NCBI GenBank assembly: GCA_029204225.1
Contig: CM055092.1
Span: forward strand, 19,932,036-19,996,035
DNA length: 64,000 bases
Direction: 5' to 3'
From: Diphasiastrum complanatum
Lineage: Eukaryota > Streptophyta > Lycopodiopsida > Lycopodiales > Lycopodiaceae
Below, in pieces: positions 11,013-22,391 of the stretch. The notes beneath the pieces are model-generated. The model saw nothing but the letters and a program-made list of their open reading frames with translations, ran no database searches and was not told the origin of the DNA. A program made the position numbers and the translations under genes. Numbering within the stretch: position 1 is the first letter of the stretch; every line of letters begins with the position of its first letter.

Positions 11013-11709
11013 AAGTACAAGAGGCTAGGTTAATGATCAAGAGCGTTCAAGCTTGAAAGCTTGAGAGAGATGCTAACTATTGCTTCAAATTGCTCTATAT
11101 CTTCGTAGAAGTATGATCAACTATTTATACTAAGAAATTAGGTTGTCAATTGCATCATCCAGTTGGCTGTGATGTGCTGGCATTCATCCAGTCAAGACTT
11201 CCCAAAAACTCATTTGTTGATAAATTAATGCAAGTCGGTGGCTTTAATTCCAAGTAGAATATTAATTGTCACTTGGTAGAAATAAACCGTTTGTCGCATA
11301 GTTCGCATTTTTTCGAAAAATGCGAAAATGCAAAAACCTGAAGTTTCCAAGGTCTTCGAAGTGGCCAAAGTGAGAATAACAACTTGTGAACCATTTTTGA
11401 GTAGTTTTGTAGACTGTGTAAAAACATGAAGAAAACTACAGATCTGGATATTCAGTTGGATGAAGATTAAAAATTAATTAGTCGATTAGTAGGAGAATAA
11501 TCCAATACTCTCCCTTAATCTGAATCCATGAATGCCTTGACCTTCAAACTTAGTTTTGCACAAAACTTTCTATGTGTATCCAAGCTTAGTGAAAACATAT
11601 GTTGTCATGTTTTGCGTTGGACAGTACTGCAAGTTAATCTCTTTGTCGAAAAATTTGTTTTTGATGAAGTAATATTTGATTTCAATGTGCTGACTCCTGG
11701 AATGAAACC

Positions 11710-11898
11710 TTAGGTTGTGGCTGATAAGGAAATGACAATTTGATTAACACAAAATAAAATCATCAGAGCATATTGATTCAAAACGATATTTGAGAGTAAG
11801 TTCCTCAGCCAAATTGCTTCTTTTGTAGCTGGAGAGGTTGTGATATACTCTAATTCAGTTGAATATAGAGCTATCGATGATTGCTTGAAGAAAATCAC
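11710..11898 (-). pseudogene. copia RNase H fragment
   Basis: SSIALYSTELEYITTSPATK and EAIWLRNLLSNIVLNQ are the classic copia RNase H C-terminal motifs. The frame meets the Gag piece directly at about 11,910, which shows the pol deletion. Confidence 0.8.
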
Positions 11899-11914
11899 TA
11901 TTCGACATCTTGAG

Positions 11915-12320
11915 TGTGAAGAATTTCCTTCGTAGATGTAACTTGGTAGTTATGTCTCTCACATCATATAGTGAGCTCAGGATGTCCCAAACTCCTTTCG
12001 AAGTTTTGGCTTCAGCTATGTGGCCAATATGAGTATCTCATATACTGAGGATAATAAGCGCAAAAGCTTTACCATCCTTCGATTTCCACTTTGAATCGGA
12101 TTTGTAATCTTCAAGCTTTACTTCAATACTAGTAGCAACATCCCACAACTTGTTGATGATTAGCAAGGTCTCTATCTTCAATTTCGACTAGTAATTGGAT
12201 CGATTCAGCTTATCTGCGATAAGATAGGCTTTACTTTGATAATCCATCTAGAATTTTTAGTCTGTCGATTGTATCGATGATGTTAAGAATGATGTCATAC
12301 TGCGCTATCAATAGAATATC
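11915..12320 (-). pseudogene. copia Gag N-terminal fragment
   Basis: Reading through two or more stops: ..NKLWDVATSIE, IGHIAEAKTSKGVWDILSSL and TTKLHLRRKFFTLKM, the copia Gag (UBN2-type) pattern. It follows the primer-binding site as expected of a Gag start. Confidence 0.7.
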
Positions 12321-12457
12321 ATTCTTTGATTCTGAAAATGATGCTATGAACTGAAAAATATGATATCCATTTGATATCACGAATGATGTCAAGCACTAGA
12401 GCTCTGATATAACAAATCGCTTTGATACTATGAAGGTAATTGCATATTAGAGAATAC

Positions 12458-12469
12458 GCTCTAATACTA
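12458..12469 (-). other. primer-binding site (decayed)
   Basis: Plus-strand GCTCTAATACTA is the reverse complement of TAGTATTAGAGC, a C-to-T-decayed form of TGGTATCAGAGC, and abuts an LTR end TGTTGGAAAG at 12,470. Confidence 0.65.
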
Positions 12470-12874
12470 TGTTGGAAAGAGGTGATGACATGATGACATG
12501 AGAGAAAGCAATTTGACAAAGTTGAAGTAGTAGGTAGACGACTTCATCTAGCGCAACGGAATGAACCTTCTTTCTTGTGCATGACTACGCCTATAAGTGT
12601 TGAACAAAAGGCAGTAATAGAAATCACGTCATTGGAGGGTTTGCGGATCTCAAGGCAACCCTAACCCTAGTTAATAAGTGAGAGGGATTTGGTACCCTAC
12701 ATGTGTAAGTCCAACCCGATGATCACATAGATATTTAATTAATTAGAAAGTCAATAAAAGTACTTTGGGCCTTTTTGAGGGACTTTTAATGTCAAAATGT
12801 TGAGTTAGTGAATAAAGTTGGGACTCCCACCAAAATTGTTTCAAACTCAAATTCAAATTGGTTCCCTCCAATTT

Positions 12875-14075
12875 TGAAATGGATTCCCACTCTTTTTTAA
12901 GTTTGAATAGTTAGGGAGGTAGAAATGGACCAAGAGGATTTTGAGGCCAAGGTCCTCCTCTCTACTATAAATAGGGGCAAACTCGAGTTGCTCCTCATGT
13001 TCATATCCTCCTTTCAATACAAGCAGATTGGTTCTCTTATGGAATGGATTTGTGAATGTCCTTGGTCTCTATCTCTTTTCCTCCATCTCTCATGCTTTTG
13101 TTGTGTTTGCTAATTGTTGGATCTGAATGTATTTCGAATTGCTATTTCTTATGCCTTTTGTAAGAGAGAAAGGGAGAGAGAGAAAGAGTAAGCTATCTTC
13201 ATTGTGGAACGTAGTGTTAATGGATGTAGTGTTAATTGTGCAGTGTTAACGCTTAGGATTAATGGATGTTAGAGTTAGATGTGGATCTTCCATTCATGCT
13301 GAAATCTGAGATATGCTGTCGCTCTCATGGGAACGAACCTACGCGTGACAGCTAACTTCATCTCCTTGATGCTAGATTGCTTGGATCTTGGGTTGATGAT
13401 AGGCTAGGAAAGAAATCCACTACAATTTTGGCACCATTTTCGAAGAGCTACACCAATTTTTTAGTTTGCAGCATGTTTGTTGGATGGTTAGCTTGCATTA
13501 GGCATCTTGTCGTGGCATGAATAGTGTTAAAACTGTATTTAGGATTAGTTTGATAGTGATTTTGCCTGATATGAGTGGATTTGCTTATTTGAAATCTAAT
13601 TTGATTATTGAAAAAGAGAAGCTATTCAGTCACCATTCTTAAGATCCATATGGATCTGAGAAATTAAAAAAAACAACAAAAATCGGTCAAATATGTCAAT
13701 TCTTGGTCAAAAGGAGGACAACTACAACAACAGTCAAGAACAATGGAATATTTTCTCCAATCGTGAAGACCGCCAAATACATACATGATAAGGGTCCATG
13801 CAATCATGTTTTTTAACAATACAAGTTGCTTTGCAAATCAGAACTCACTGAAGAACCGACTTCGGGCTACACAAATAATGACTCTTTCTCAATATGTCCA
13901 TACATGCTAATGTGTAATATAGTAATACGTCGCTCTAGTCGTAGTGCATACTTACATCATGTACACATGCATGGTATTCCCTAGTATAGCTAGGCCTTTG
14001 ATTCGATATGTGATGGTCCTGTCTCATCATCTGAAGAAGAAGAACGTGAACTCGCCATTTGCATCAGTGCACCTT
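12875..14075 (+). repeat. 1.2-kb direct repeat, copy 2
   Basis: Same sequence as 2,233-3,442. In this copy the sequence upstream (12,640-12,874) continues an AT-rich noncoding stretch that is absent from copy 1, so copy 1 is probably 5'-truncated. A Gag/protease-type non-autonomous element fragment starts directly after GTGCACCTT at 14,075. The TATA box is at 12,966-12,974. Confidence 0.7.
12966..12974 (+). promoter_or_regulatory. TATA box (TATAAATAG)
   Basis: Counterpart of the box at 2,326 in the other repeat copy, with the same flanks (CTCCTCTCTAC before, GGGGCAAACTCGAG after). Confidence 0.45.
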
Positions 14076-14593
14076 ATGTGAATGAGTGCAAATTGTGAAA
14101 CTAGCTACATTGGTGTACGTCATTTTGATGATGGAGTTGTACTAGCATTCTTGGATAGTTTTGCTGATGAAAATGAAGCTTTTGGAGGTTCATTATGTCA
14201 CTCATTCATGGACAAGTCATCAAGTGTTGATGATATCTTGTCGCAAGATGGAGTTCATGGAGTTTTATGGTGAATACATGGCCAGAAAGGACAAAATTGG
14301 AGGAGACAAGCAAGCAAGTGGTCATCACTCACATTTATTGTTTGGTTGCTGTTATTTTCTAGAGAGTTCAAAGTGTTAAGCGTGGAGGAATCATTACATT
14401 TACATTCTATTTGGTTCTTCATGTTCTAGTTACTTCTTGACACGTAAAATTGATGTAAAAAATACTGAAGCATCCCATGTGGACACTATTGTCTATATCA
14501 ATTATGGAAGTTACTATAAAACCATAGAAAGGAGGTCTTAACTTAGTATGGATATCATTCTTAAAATGAATCAAAGCTGTGTGGTAAAACTAG
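14076..14593 (+). pseudogene. fragment of ORF3 and 3' region of the non-autonomous element
   Basis: A plus-strand relative of minus-strand 39,640-40,310. Shared protein pieces include GVVLAFLDSFADENEAFGGS (GVVLAFLAGFADGNEVIVGS in the longer copy), SLCHSFMDK, and then MEFYGEYMARKDKIGGDKQ after a frame change. About 130 codons present in the longer copy are missing between these pieces. Noncoding sequence after the ORF also matches (CTATATCAATTATGGAAG and flanks). Function unknown. Confidence 0.75.
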
Positions 14594-14605
14594 TTGAAGG
14601 GGGGT
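14594..14605 (+). other. polypurine tract
   Basis: TTGAAGGGGGGT directly precedes an LTR start TGTGAAAAATGTCAAC and corresponds to minus-strand GTTGAAGAGGGAG at 39,624-39,637. Confidence 0.65.
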
Positions 14606-15110
14606 TGTGAAAAATGTCAACTAAGTTTATTTGAGTTAATTTGGCAATTTGGAGGCCAAAGTGAAATTTTTACTTAGAGATACATTTCTTAATGTCAATA
14701 AGGTCTAAAAATAGTGTAATTTCTACTTTTAACAAGTATCTAAGTGGATAAGGTCGGATTTAGAGCTACTACTATTGGTAGTTGACATACATTGAAACTA
14801 GTCACTTATTTCTAGGTTTTTAGTGAAGTACCTAGAAGTTGCTATTTTAGGGCAAGTAACTAAGCGGCCAAGTGACAATATGGCTGCTAATAGTTGTCAA
14901 AACATGGAAAAATCATTCAAATGTTCTCATTTGTATGGAGAACTTTTCTCTTTTGATTCTATGTCCATCTCTCATGTATTTCTCTTGATATCTTTGATTT
15001 CTATGTTTAGAATGTTGATTTTATGGCTGATCTAGCTTTCACACGTGTGCAGTACTGTATATTACTACTGATGTATGGAAAGGGACAATACTAAGTCATA
15101 TATAAGTTTT
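14606..15110 (+). repeat. 3' LTR of a relative of the 38,970-44,455 element (end uncertain)
   Basis: Begins TGTGAAAAATGTCAACTAAG, similar to TGTGAGAGATTTCAACTAGT of the longer element. It shares a GGCAATTT..GAGGCCAAA segment and a CACACGTGTG palindrome at 15,040 in the equivalent place, but is heavily diverged. The right edge is a guess. Confidence 0.55.
15040..15049. promoter_or_regulatory. CACACGTGTG palindrome
   Basis: Perfect 10-bp palindrome containing a CACGTG core; see also 33,678, 37,545, 39,175 and 44,007, all inside LTRs. CACGTG cores are bound by plant bHLH, bZIP and BZR-type factors; use here is inference. Confidence 0.45.
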
Positions 15111-15339
15111 TATAATCAGATCTTTGCGCATTTCTAGCTTCTAGAATGCATAACGTAGTGATTTCTAGAAATCTTCTAGCTATTTCTGGATGTGCAACCA
15201 AATTTGGCTAAAAATCATTGATCCACTCATGTGTTTTGGATTTGTATTTTTTTACAGATACATCTACACAAATCAAAATAAATATACATAGATCTACATC
15301 TATATCCACACAGCTTTTGGAACAACATAAATGCAATGA

Positions 15340-15540
15340 AAGGCTGATGTCTACATAATGCAATGAAGCTGATATTTAATGCAATAAAAGATAGTATTGA
15401 TTCAGTATGAAAACGAAACAGATGTAAATGAGTACAACAAGCTGCGGATCGAAGCCGCGTACTCTAAGCTATTTATGAGCGACTAAAATATAAGCTAGAA
15501 TTAAGCGCAACTACTGATAAGCAATAAACATGCAATGTCT
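15340..15540 (-). repeat. LTR-B fragment
   Basis: Matches about 45,190-45,360 of the complete LTR-B (GATTCAG, TACTCTAAGCTAT, CTGATAAGCA in the same order). It joins the gag remnant at 15,549 without an internal region. Confidence 0.55.
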
Positions 15541-15548
15541 AATCAAAT

Positions 15549-16247
15549 CTAAAGAACTTGATTCTTGCCCTTGGAATAGTCTTTCTTCTTGGTGTATAGA
15601 GCCATGGATAGGTCTTTGATGGACAGGCTTCTAGTCTTTCTCCGCATTTCTTCTTGAAGAAGATGACCGATCTCCTTTTGAAGAGTGAGGTTGGGTTGTG
15701 TGGAGATGATCACCACAAAGTGCTCATATGACTTTGGAAGAGAAGAAAGCAAGGTCAGAACGGCATCATCATCTTGAATAGAACATCCTACAGCTGATAA
15801 CTGTTCAAAAATAGACTTGAAGTTGTTGATGCGAGAAGTGATGGCAGTACAATCAGACATGCTAAGAGTAAAGAACATCCTCCTAAGATGTACTCTCGTG
15901 GTTACATCGTGCGTCTCATAAAGACTTCATAACAAGTCCAGCACTTCCTTAGAGGTTTTGCACGTGGTAACGTGAGATATTTGGGAGTTGGCCAGATTGA
16001 GTGTGATACATGCTAGGGCCTTCTAATCTTTGATCCTCCAGGCCTTTGCTTGATCACCATCTTCTGGTTTCAGGTCTGCACCTTCTACTACATCCCAAAG
16101 ATCTCTATCTATCAACATCATTCTAACTTTTAACTTCCAAATGTAGAAGTTAGAACCATTGAACTTGTTAATGACTCTAGCTTCACTGAGTGATGAAGAT
16201 GAAGAGCTACCTATATGAGACATGATAACAGTACACATATAGAACAA
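15549..16247 (-). pseudogene. copia Gag (UBN2-type) remnant
   Basis: The N-terminal frame (16,247-16,023) shows SEARVINKFNGSNFYIWKLK, VRMMLIDRDLWDVVEGADLK and a lysine-rich region, the DUF4219/UBN2-type start of plant copia Gag. A second frame (15,878-15,549) shows DCTAITSRINNFKSIFEQLS, VLTLLSSLPKSYEHFVVII and LQEEMRRKT, the following Gag helices. A stop or frameshift near 15,900-16,020 separates them. The zinc knuckle is absent. The serine run SSSSSSLSEA precedes the conserved part, and the primer-binding site is only about 30 nt upstream, as in intact elements. Confidence 0.85.
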
Positions 16248-16275
16248 ACTTAATCTCTTGGTTTATTTGAGCTAA

Positions 16276-16287
16276 GCTCTGCTACCA
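16276..16287 (-). other. primer-binding site
   Basis: Plus-strand GCTCTGCTACCA reads TGGTAGCAGAGC on the minus strand, one base different from the canonical site. It lies between the Gag start and an LTR end at 16,291. Confidence 0.75.
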
Positions 16288-16290
16288 ATT

Positions 16291-17641
16291 TGATGGGGCA
16301 AGGGACATAGAATAATGTGAACAGAGAAGAAAGCAAGAATATTGAGGAACAGCTCTCTCATTCTAATCGGCTGCTAGGTGCAAAAACAGTCTAAAAGATA
16401 GCTTATGCTAAATGTAATCACAACTTTAAGTGTTCTAATTGCCCAATAGGATCTTAAAGATCAATTCATACTCTAAAATAAGAGTACAGTCCACCGCAGA
16501 GATTAGAGATGGTTTGTGTGTGGTGCTACTGAAATCAGATTCAATGTGAAGTATAGTTTTGAAATAAATGGAAGAGCAGTATGATATCGCGAGTTCCTCA
16601 GGCATCAAAGATAGCCATCATCTGATCAAAAACTGAGGAGTCTTAGACGTCCGTGTTCTGATTAGAGTGAGTAAACAAGCACGATCAAACAGCAATAAAA
16701 GTGCATTCAATCACAACATGCATTCATCTACGATGTACACAGATAAAAGCAAGCTGCTACTATATTACACTGAAGCACAATCCAAATAGCAATTACAACA
16801 AAAAATGACAGCGTAATTGGGAGGCTCAAAAATGTGTCTCATGGATGGAGCAACCCATAATCTGTGCTTGGATGGTCTATTTATAGACTTCATCCGTGTA
16901 TTAATTACATTGAATGCTTGTCACCTAATTAGGAAAGCCGTTGTACTTGGAAGTATATGGCTTTTGTGACAACTGTACACAGTATATATATGGTCAATAA
17001 TTTAGCAGTGTTGTTGGAACGTTCCTCGTTTATGTGAGACGACCTTTGGGATTTTTCTCTCTTTGCATTTTTTCCAAGAAGCCGAAGGTGCCCTAAAAAG
17101 ACGATGTCTTAAAAATAGCTTAATGTATGAAAGTAGATGACCTTCAGGAATTTTCTCTCACTTCGCATTTTTCGCAAGAAGCCGAAGATGTGTTAAAAAC
17201 AGTTAAGGTTTTTGAACTATGCAAGTGTCGCATTTCGGGGAGATGCAAAAAAACTGAAGCTTTTGAAAACATAGCGTATTTCTGCAGATTGTTGAAAAAG
17301 TAATGTCTTTCTACAAACTTGTTCTAAATGCAAGTTTTGTGGAAGTCGTTGAAGATGACCAAATCTTCAATGAATTCAAGTTATTAAACTTGACGTTTGA
17401 ACTTTGAAATTATGACAAGATTGGTTACCCTTTGCTGGAGATCAGCTGGAAGCGTTGTAAACGTTCTTCAAATAAATTGGTTGTCTAAGTTTGATATTGC
17501 TGCATGTATCAAATGAGCAGACGTAGATCCAAATTTGGTTTCACCTGACCCTAGATCAGTGATCAATAAATATGCAAGAAGAATCATGAAATAGAAATTA
17601 GTCATTCACCAAGGAGGCAATTGTGGGCTTAATTTTCAACA
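16291..17641 (-). repeat. 5' LTR of the 15.5-kb copia remnant (about 1.35 kb)
   Basis: On the minus strand it would run TGTTGAAAATTAAGCC ... GCCCCATCA, with TG/CA ends and the primer site 3 nt beyond. A minus-strand TATAAATAG lies at 16,877-16,885. Between about 17,039 and 17,200 there are two imperfect ~100-nt repeats, each with a CAAGAAGCCGAAG core, likely in U3. The left boundary is well placed; the right one is inferred from the TGTTG end. Confidence 0.65.
16877..16885 (-). promoter_or_regulatory. LTR TATA box
   Basis: TATAAATAG on the minus strand, inside the LTR and about 590 nt from its 3' end. Confidence 0.5.
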
Positions 17642-17689
17642 ACCTGCTCTAATAATGCATGACTATGCCTATCAATTTTGAACAAAACA

Positions 17690-18170
17690 TAATGACAAAA
17701 TATCATGTTCAATCTTATAGTAACTAGCTTTGAAATTGTTAATACTACAGTGATTACATAGTCAAACAAAGTTTTGAATTATCAGACAAAAGCAATATGA
17801 GATTATGAGCTACAAAAACAATCACAAAGATGCATACATTCTGACGTAATATTGAATGCAATAAAGGATTTATTGATTCAAAATAAAATAGATGATGATG
17901 AGCACAAGACAATTGCGGATAGAAACCATGTACTCGAAGCTATCTTTGAGCAACTGATGAATCTGTCTGAATTACGATTCTGATGATTAGCAGTAAGCGA
18001 TGATAGCCAAAAAGAACTAAGCTAGAATGCTCAAGAGTGTTCAAGCTTGAAAGCTTGAGAGAGCTGCTACAAATAACTTCAATGCTTGCATGTATAAAAA
18101 ATCTAAATTCTAAGTAGATCTTGTTCAGTATAACTGCCATCATACTTTGCATCGTGTTACCTGTTTGGGG
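17690..18170 (-). repeat. LTR-B fragment
   Basis: Matches about 45,030-45,370 of the complete LTR-B (TTGAACAAAA, ATGTTCAATCTTAT, GATGATGAGCACAAG, AAGCTATCTTTGAG). Its left part is missing. The phrase GTTCAAGCTTGAAAGCTTGAGAGAG is also found in the fragment at 11,045. Confidence 0.65.
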
Positions 18171-19340
18171 ATTGTGGTGCTTGCATACAACAAATCAGAC
18201 ATGAGACAACTGTGAGTTTACAAAGAGAGAGAAATGTGGCGAGAGTGAGAGACAACATGAATTCAATAAACAGAACCATTCTAATAAGTTCTAACTCCAT
18301 GCCTCTTCAATAATTTGAGAATGGTATGTAGATTTTTTTGACACATTCATACTCGTCTTGGTGGGAGACCATTATAGCATCAATTTTTACATGTATCAAA
18401 TAAATCGTGATTAGAATATTAATAAATAAGCACATCAATTTATTAACATAATAACATAAAACCAAAATATTGAATGCCATAAATGTCAAATTGTGCTTAT
18501 ATAAGCACATACAAAATAAGTATGAAAATGTCCCATGTCACAACTATTAGGGGATTTTTGTGAATTAAGGCCATTTAGAATCTGGCCAAGTATGTAATAT
18601 AGATCGTAAGTATGTTAAGTCCTAATCATTGTGGGGGATGAAATAAAGTTGTCATCACATTGTCGTGATGTGCTAGTAGTGGAGAAGTTGAAGCGACTAC
18701 AGACGAAAATGAGTAGTTCAATTACAGGAAGGTGCAGGGCTTTGTGGTTGTTTATGATCAGTCGCAAACATGTGCATATAAATGGTTGCTTTGGCCAATT
18801 AAAGTGGTTGTTATTAGGTTGTTAGACTGTGCATTGATAGATGTTTAAGGCTGGAAGCTATTGTAATGTTGCTACCTACCTGCTTTGACTTATTGTACTG
18901 CCAATAGCAAGAGGAATTACCTTGCATAAGACCTTTTTGGAAGAAATTGTTCAAAGTATAGTGATGCATTTGTACTGAGAATGTTTCTTTTAATATAGAA
19001 GATAAATGTTCCATGTTATTGATTTGGTTGCAAAATACATTGTTGGATTGTTTCAATTTAGTATCTTAGTTGTTGAGGTTATCTTTGAATGCAAAAGGTA
19101 TTTTTACCTCTTATAGAATGAACAATTAAAAACCATCTTAGGTGATGTTCATAGATAATCAAAGTCATCCCTAATACCTTTGTGGTTTTGTTGTCAGTGT
19201 GATCAGGTGACATAGTTATTATGGATAAGATTGGTTTTCAACTTTGGGTGGAATTTCTAATTATTACTGACAATCTAATCATAATGTCTTTTAGAGCTAG
19301 TAGTTCACCGTGGTTCATGGCTTGGATATCGTACGTGGGT
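18171..19340. other. no gene seen
   Basis: Frames are short and unlike any family I know. The sequence is AT-rich, with no repeat boundary or LTR terminus that I can place. Confidence 0.25.
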
Positions 19341-19831
19341 CGTAGTTGGACATCTACATTTCAATGTTTTAAAGGGAAGAAACATGATGATCCTGATATG
19401 CATATACACCAATTTTTGGCTGTGTTAGGCTAATCATGACACGAAGGATATTTTTGAAAATTGGAATTATAACCAACTACTTTGAAAGGTAATGCTTTGC
19501 AATGGTATTTACAATATGGGCTACAAGAATTTCAGGTTTACGATGATTTTAAGCATGGTTTTTTTATGCATTATAGAAAGGAGCATTAAAATGAGGAGAT
19601 TGTTGATAAATTGCAAGCCATTAAGAAGTGGAAGAAGGAGGATGTGTTAGCTTATATACAATATTTTACAGTGTTGGAGAAGCGACTACAAGAACTATTG
19701 TTGGACTTGAAATAGGTCTCGTTGTTGGTACCCTTCATGAGGAATTCCCACAAGAAGAGGAATTTGACTCGAAGGAAATTCATAAGCATATGAGCTTGTG
19801 GATTAGACATCGTCATGATATAGGACGATGA
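19341..19831 (+). pseudogene. Ty3/gypsy Gag remnant, copy 2
   Basis: FQCFKGKKHDDPDMHIHQFL is the start of a retrotransposon Gag core. After stops and shifts come ALQWYLQYGLQEFQVYDDF, MHYRKEH, EEIVDKLQAIKKWKKEDVLA and YIQYFTVLEKRLQELLLDLK, in family order. The copy at 9,890-10,260 lacks the first part. Gag builds the particle that packages element RNA; no zinc knuckle or protease follows. Confidence 0.8.
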
Positions 19832-22021
19832 GCTTATAGGGACAGGCAATCCAAACCCCACTGGTGTTCAAGGTCTGATTGGAACAATGTAAAAAACGAT
19901 GAAAGAACACCAGATAAATACAAGATTCAAAGAGATGTCGCGGCCACTAGGATGCATGGAATAGGCAATCCTAAGTTGGGCTTGAGCAGATAGGCGAGCT
20001 TGGAAGCAAGCATGGTAAGTGAATCTAAACTACTCTTATAGTTTGTCTTTGATTTCATGTGATTTCCTTTTACATCATGCATATGACTAGCTGCTCCAAC
20101 CTAGCCTTAAACTAATCCCAACTTAAATTGAATGGATAGTTGGCGGACTATGGACATCTACCAACCAAAGAAGAGTACGACTTTGCCTTTAGGTAATCAT
20201 ACGAGGCATTAGACGATAAACTGAAAAATTTCTTTGAAACTTTAAATTGTGTATTTTTCATATATTATTGTTGTAAAACACGTACGTTTTTACTCTTAAC
20301 CATTAGTATAATCAATCATTAAATACTAATGTGTTTTGTTTGCCTGTTTTCATGTAGAGTGGACATCATGACGACAACGAGTAGATTAGGTTTTTTATAT
20401 ACATTTTAGTTCATCTTGTAAGTTAGAGAGTCTGCGAAAGTAGCAATTTTGTGCTACATTGATTGACACTTTCAATATATTTATTATTGCAATTGATCAC
20501 AAAATTGTTATTGGTTTTGTATGTCGGATTCCAAAATATGAGCAATGTCGTGATCCAAAATGTGCAATGTCGTAACTAACTGGAAATTGCGAAACTTTGT
20601 GCAATGTCGGATTTTTAAAAAGTAATACGATAAGATATTGCAATTCATAATGTGAATTAAGTAATGTAAGTATAGAAAGTACCTTATGCTTGTCTCGAGG
20701 AACTAAATCTCTGCATATTCTTAGAGGTTTACAGATCAAAAGGTCTTGCTTACGACATAAGAATTTCACCAATTCTATTGTGAGTCACAAAGCCTCAAAT
20801 GCAGATCGAGATTAGAGTTAGCTTGATTGCTTTCAAATCTTTGCATGGGAAACTCTTCGACATAACCCTATTCATTGCTATTTTTCTAAAAGATCATCCA
20901 CTCCACACACTCAAGATTGTACATGCTTTTGCATTACAAATGTGCCACCTTCAATAGGCACATGTGACCTGAGCCATCATGTGAAAGCTCGAGATGAGAG
21001 TATTTGATTTTAAAAACTGAAAAAAAATGTTGCCAAATTGCTCTATTTATGCTTGAAGAACATGCATGCCACCATACCGCCAAAAATCCTCAACCGTGGA
21101 AAAGGTGTAAACAGGGCGTAGCGAGCTGCCCCAAGCGCTGCCCTGGATTTAGGGTCTGGTTTGTCAAACCATAACGTCCACGCATTCTCCAAAGGATGCG
21201 TCTTGCTCTTGCTCACATCTAACTCTGTACCACTGTCCTCCTGCGGTGGCTGCTGCTGCTCTTCTTGCCCTTTAGTTCCCTCTTGCATTAGTACCACCAC
21301 AGGTGCAAGCACTAGAGATCTCTCCTATTAGAGAGAGAGAGATTAGCAAAGCCGAATGAGTGAGTGAGTGAGAGAGAGACGATCGAGTGACTTGGGTGTG
21401 TGTCTGTTTCAACGCATGTCTTAAAGAGATTTCCAGATAACGAATACAACAATGATGATAAAACTGTGAGGGCAGGGAGCGGTGGAGTGCACGAGCGGTG
21501 GATGGAGAGATGGAGGGAAGGAGGAGGGTGAGGGAGCGATGGAGGCCAGGGGGAGGGATGGCGGGAGAGGGAGCCATGGAGGGTGAGGGAAAAGGAGGGA
21601 TGGATGCATGCATGCGGAGGAGGGCCACGCATCGTGTTCCCCATATATGCATCCCCTTCTCATCATTTTTTTTGAAAAAAGTGTGTATGCATGGGTGAGG
21701 GGAGGAGGATGCATGAGTCCCTCACCAAGAACAAAACTGTACATAAGTTTAAATAAATAAATATATATATATATATAGAGAGATATTTATAAATATATAA
21801 ATATATTTTCATGTCACATTCATGACTATGTACGGGTAATAGGATGCACCCATGGTAGCATGAGTGCATCCTCCTACTTTATGTACTTTTTCACAAAAAC
21901 TAATTAAAATTTTTAGATGCATGCATGGGGAGAGGATGTATGCATCACGAAAATGCATACACATTCAGCTCCCACCTAGATTTGCTCCATCGCTATTAAT
22001 AGTAGCAGCTCCTTTCTGCTC
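19832..22021. other. no gene seen; simple and low-complexity tracts
   Basis: GCAATGTCG phrases recur at about 20,540-20,610. The 21,320-21,660 stretch is GAGA- and GGA-rich on the plus strand, so the Ser/Pro-rich minus frames there are composition artefacts. A TATATA and AAATATAT tract covers about 21,755-21,810. Around 21,000-21,300 a minus frame of 89 codons is not recognised. Confidence 0.3.
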
Positions 22022-22391
22022 CATCGCTACCATCAGTAGCAGCTCTTTTTTCTCTCTTTTCACTTTGTGTTTGCACCTCTACCAAGAATAGTGAGAGAGG
22101 GGTGATAGCAGGTGCCGTGGCAGCTTCGATTGAGCATTTTCTCGAGGCTGATAAGCTGGATGGAGCAGAAACTCTTGCCACATTGGAATTGCTCTGTAAA
22201 ACACTACATCGCTACCATCAGTAGCAGCTCTTTTTTCTCTCTTTTCACTTTGTGTTTGCACCTCTACCAAGAATAGTGAGAGAGGGGTGATAGCAGGTGC
22301 CGTTGCAGCTTCGATTGAGCATTTTCTTGAGGCTGATAAGCTGGATGGAGCAGAAACTCTTGCCACATTGGAATTGCTCTGTAAAACACTA
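22022..22391 (+). repeat. 185-bp tandem duplication
   Basis: CATCGCTACCATCAGTAGC starts at 22,022 and 22,207; the two 185-bp units are almost identical. The unit covers a short CT-rich leader and the first ~40 codons of the U-box/ARM remnant. Because 185 is not a multiple of 3 it shifts the frame. Confidence 0.9.

Larger units (their letters stand above)
11013..12635 (-). mobile_element. internally deleted copia element, LTR to LTR (LTR-B family)
   Basis: On the minus strand: truncated 5' LTR (12,470-12,635), primer site (12,458-12,469), Gag start, a jump to RNase H, a decayed polypurine tract next to 11,505, and a partial 3' LTR (11,013-11,505). Protease, integrase and RT are missing, so the internal part is under 1 kb. 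The LTRs match the complete LTR at 44,932-45,835 by eye. A TATAAATAG box on the minus strand lies near 11,130. Confidence 0.7.

Noticed and set aside
12656-12675. CCCTAACCCTAG telomere-like motif
   Set aside because: Only one and a half units; no array, so not telomeric. The same holds for AACCCTAAC at 33,902.
17650-17665. GCTCTAATAATG as a primer-binding site
   Set aside because: It lacks an adjoining LTR terminus; the following LTR-B sequence is already 5'-truncated, so the match is probably chance.
21272-21744. Four overlapping Ser/Pro/Leu-rich frames on the minus strand
   Set aside because: They arise from GGA- and GAGA-rich composition, overlap one another in different frames and resemble no family.
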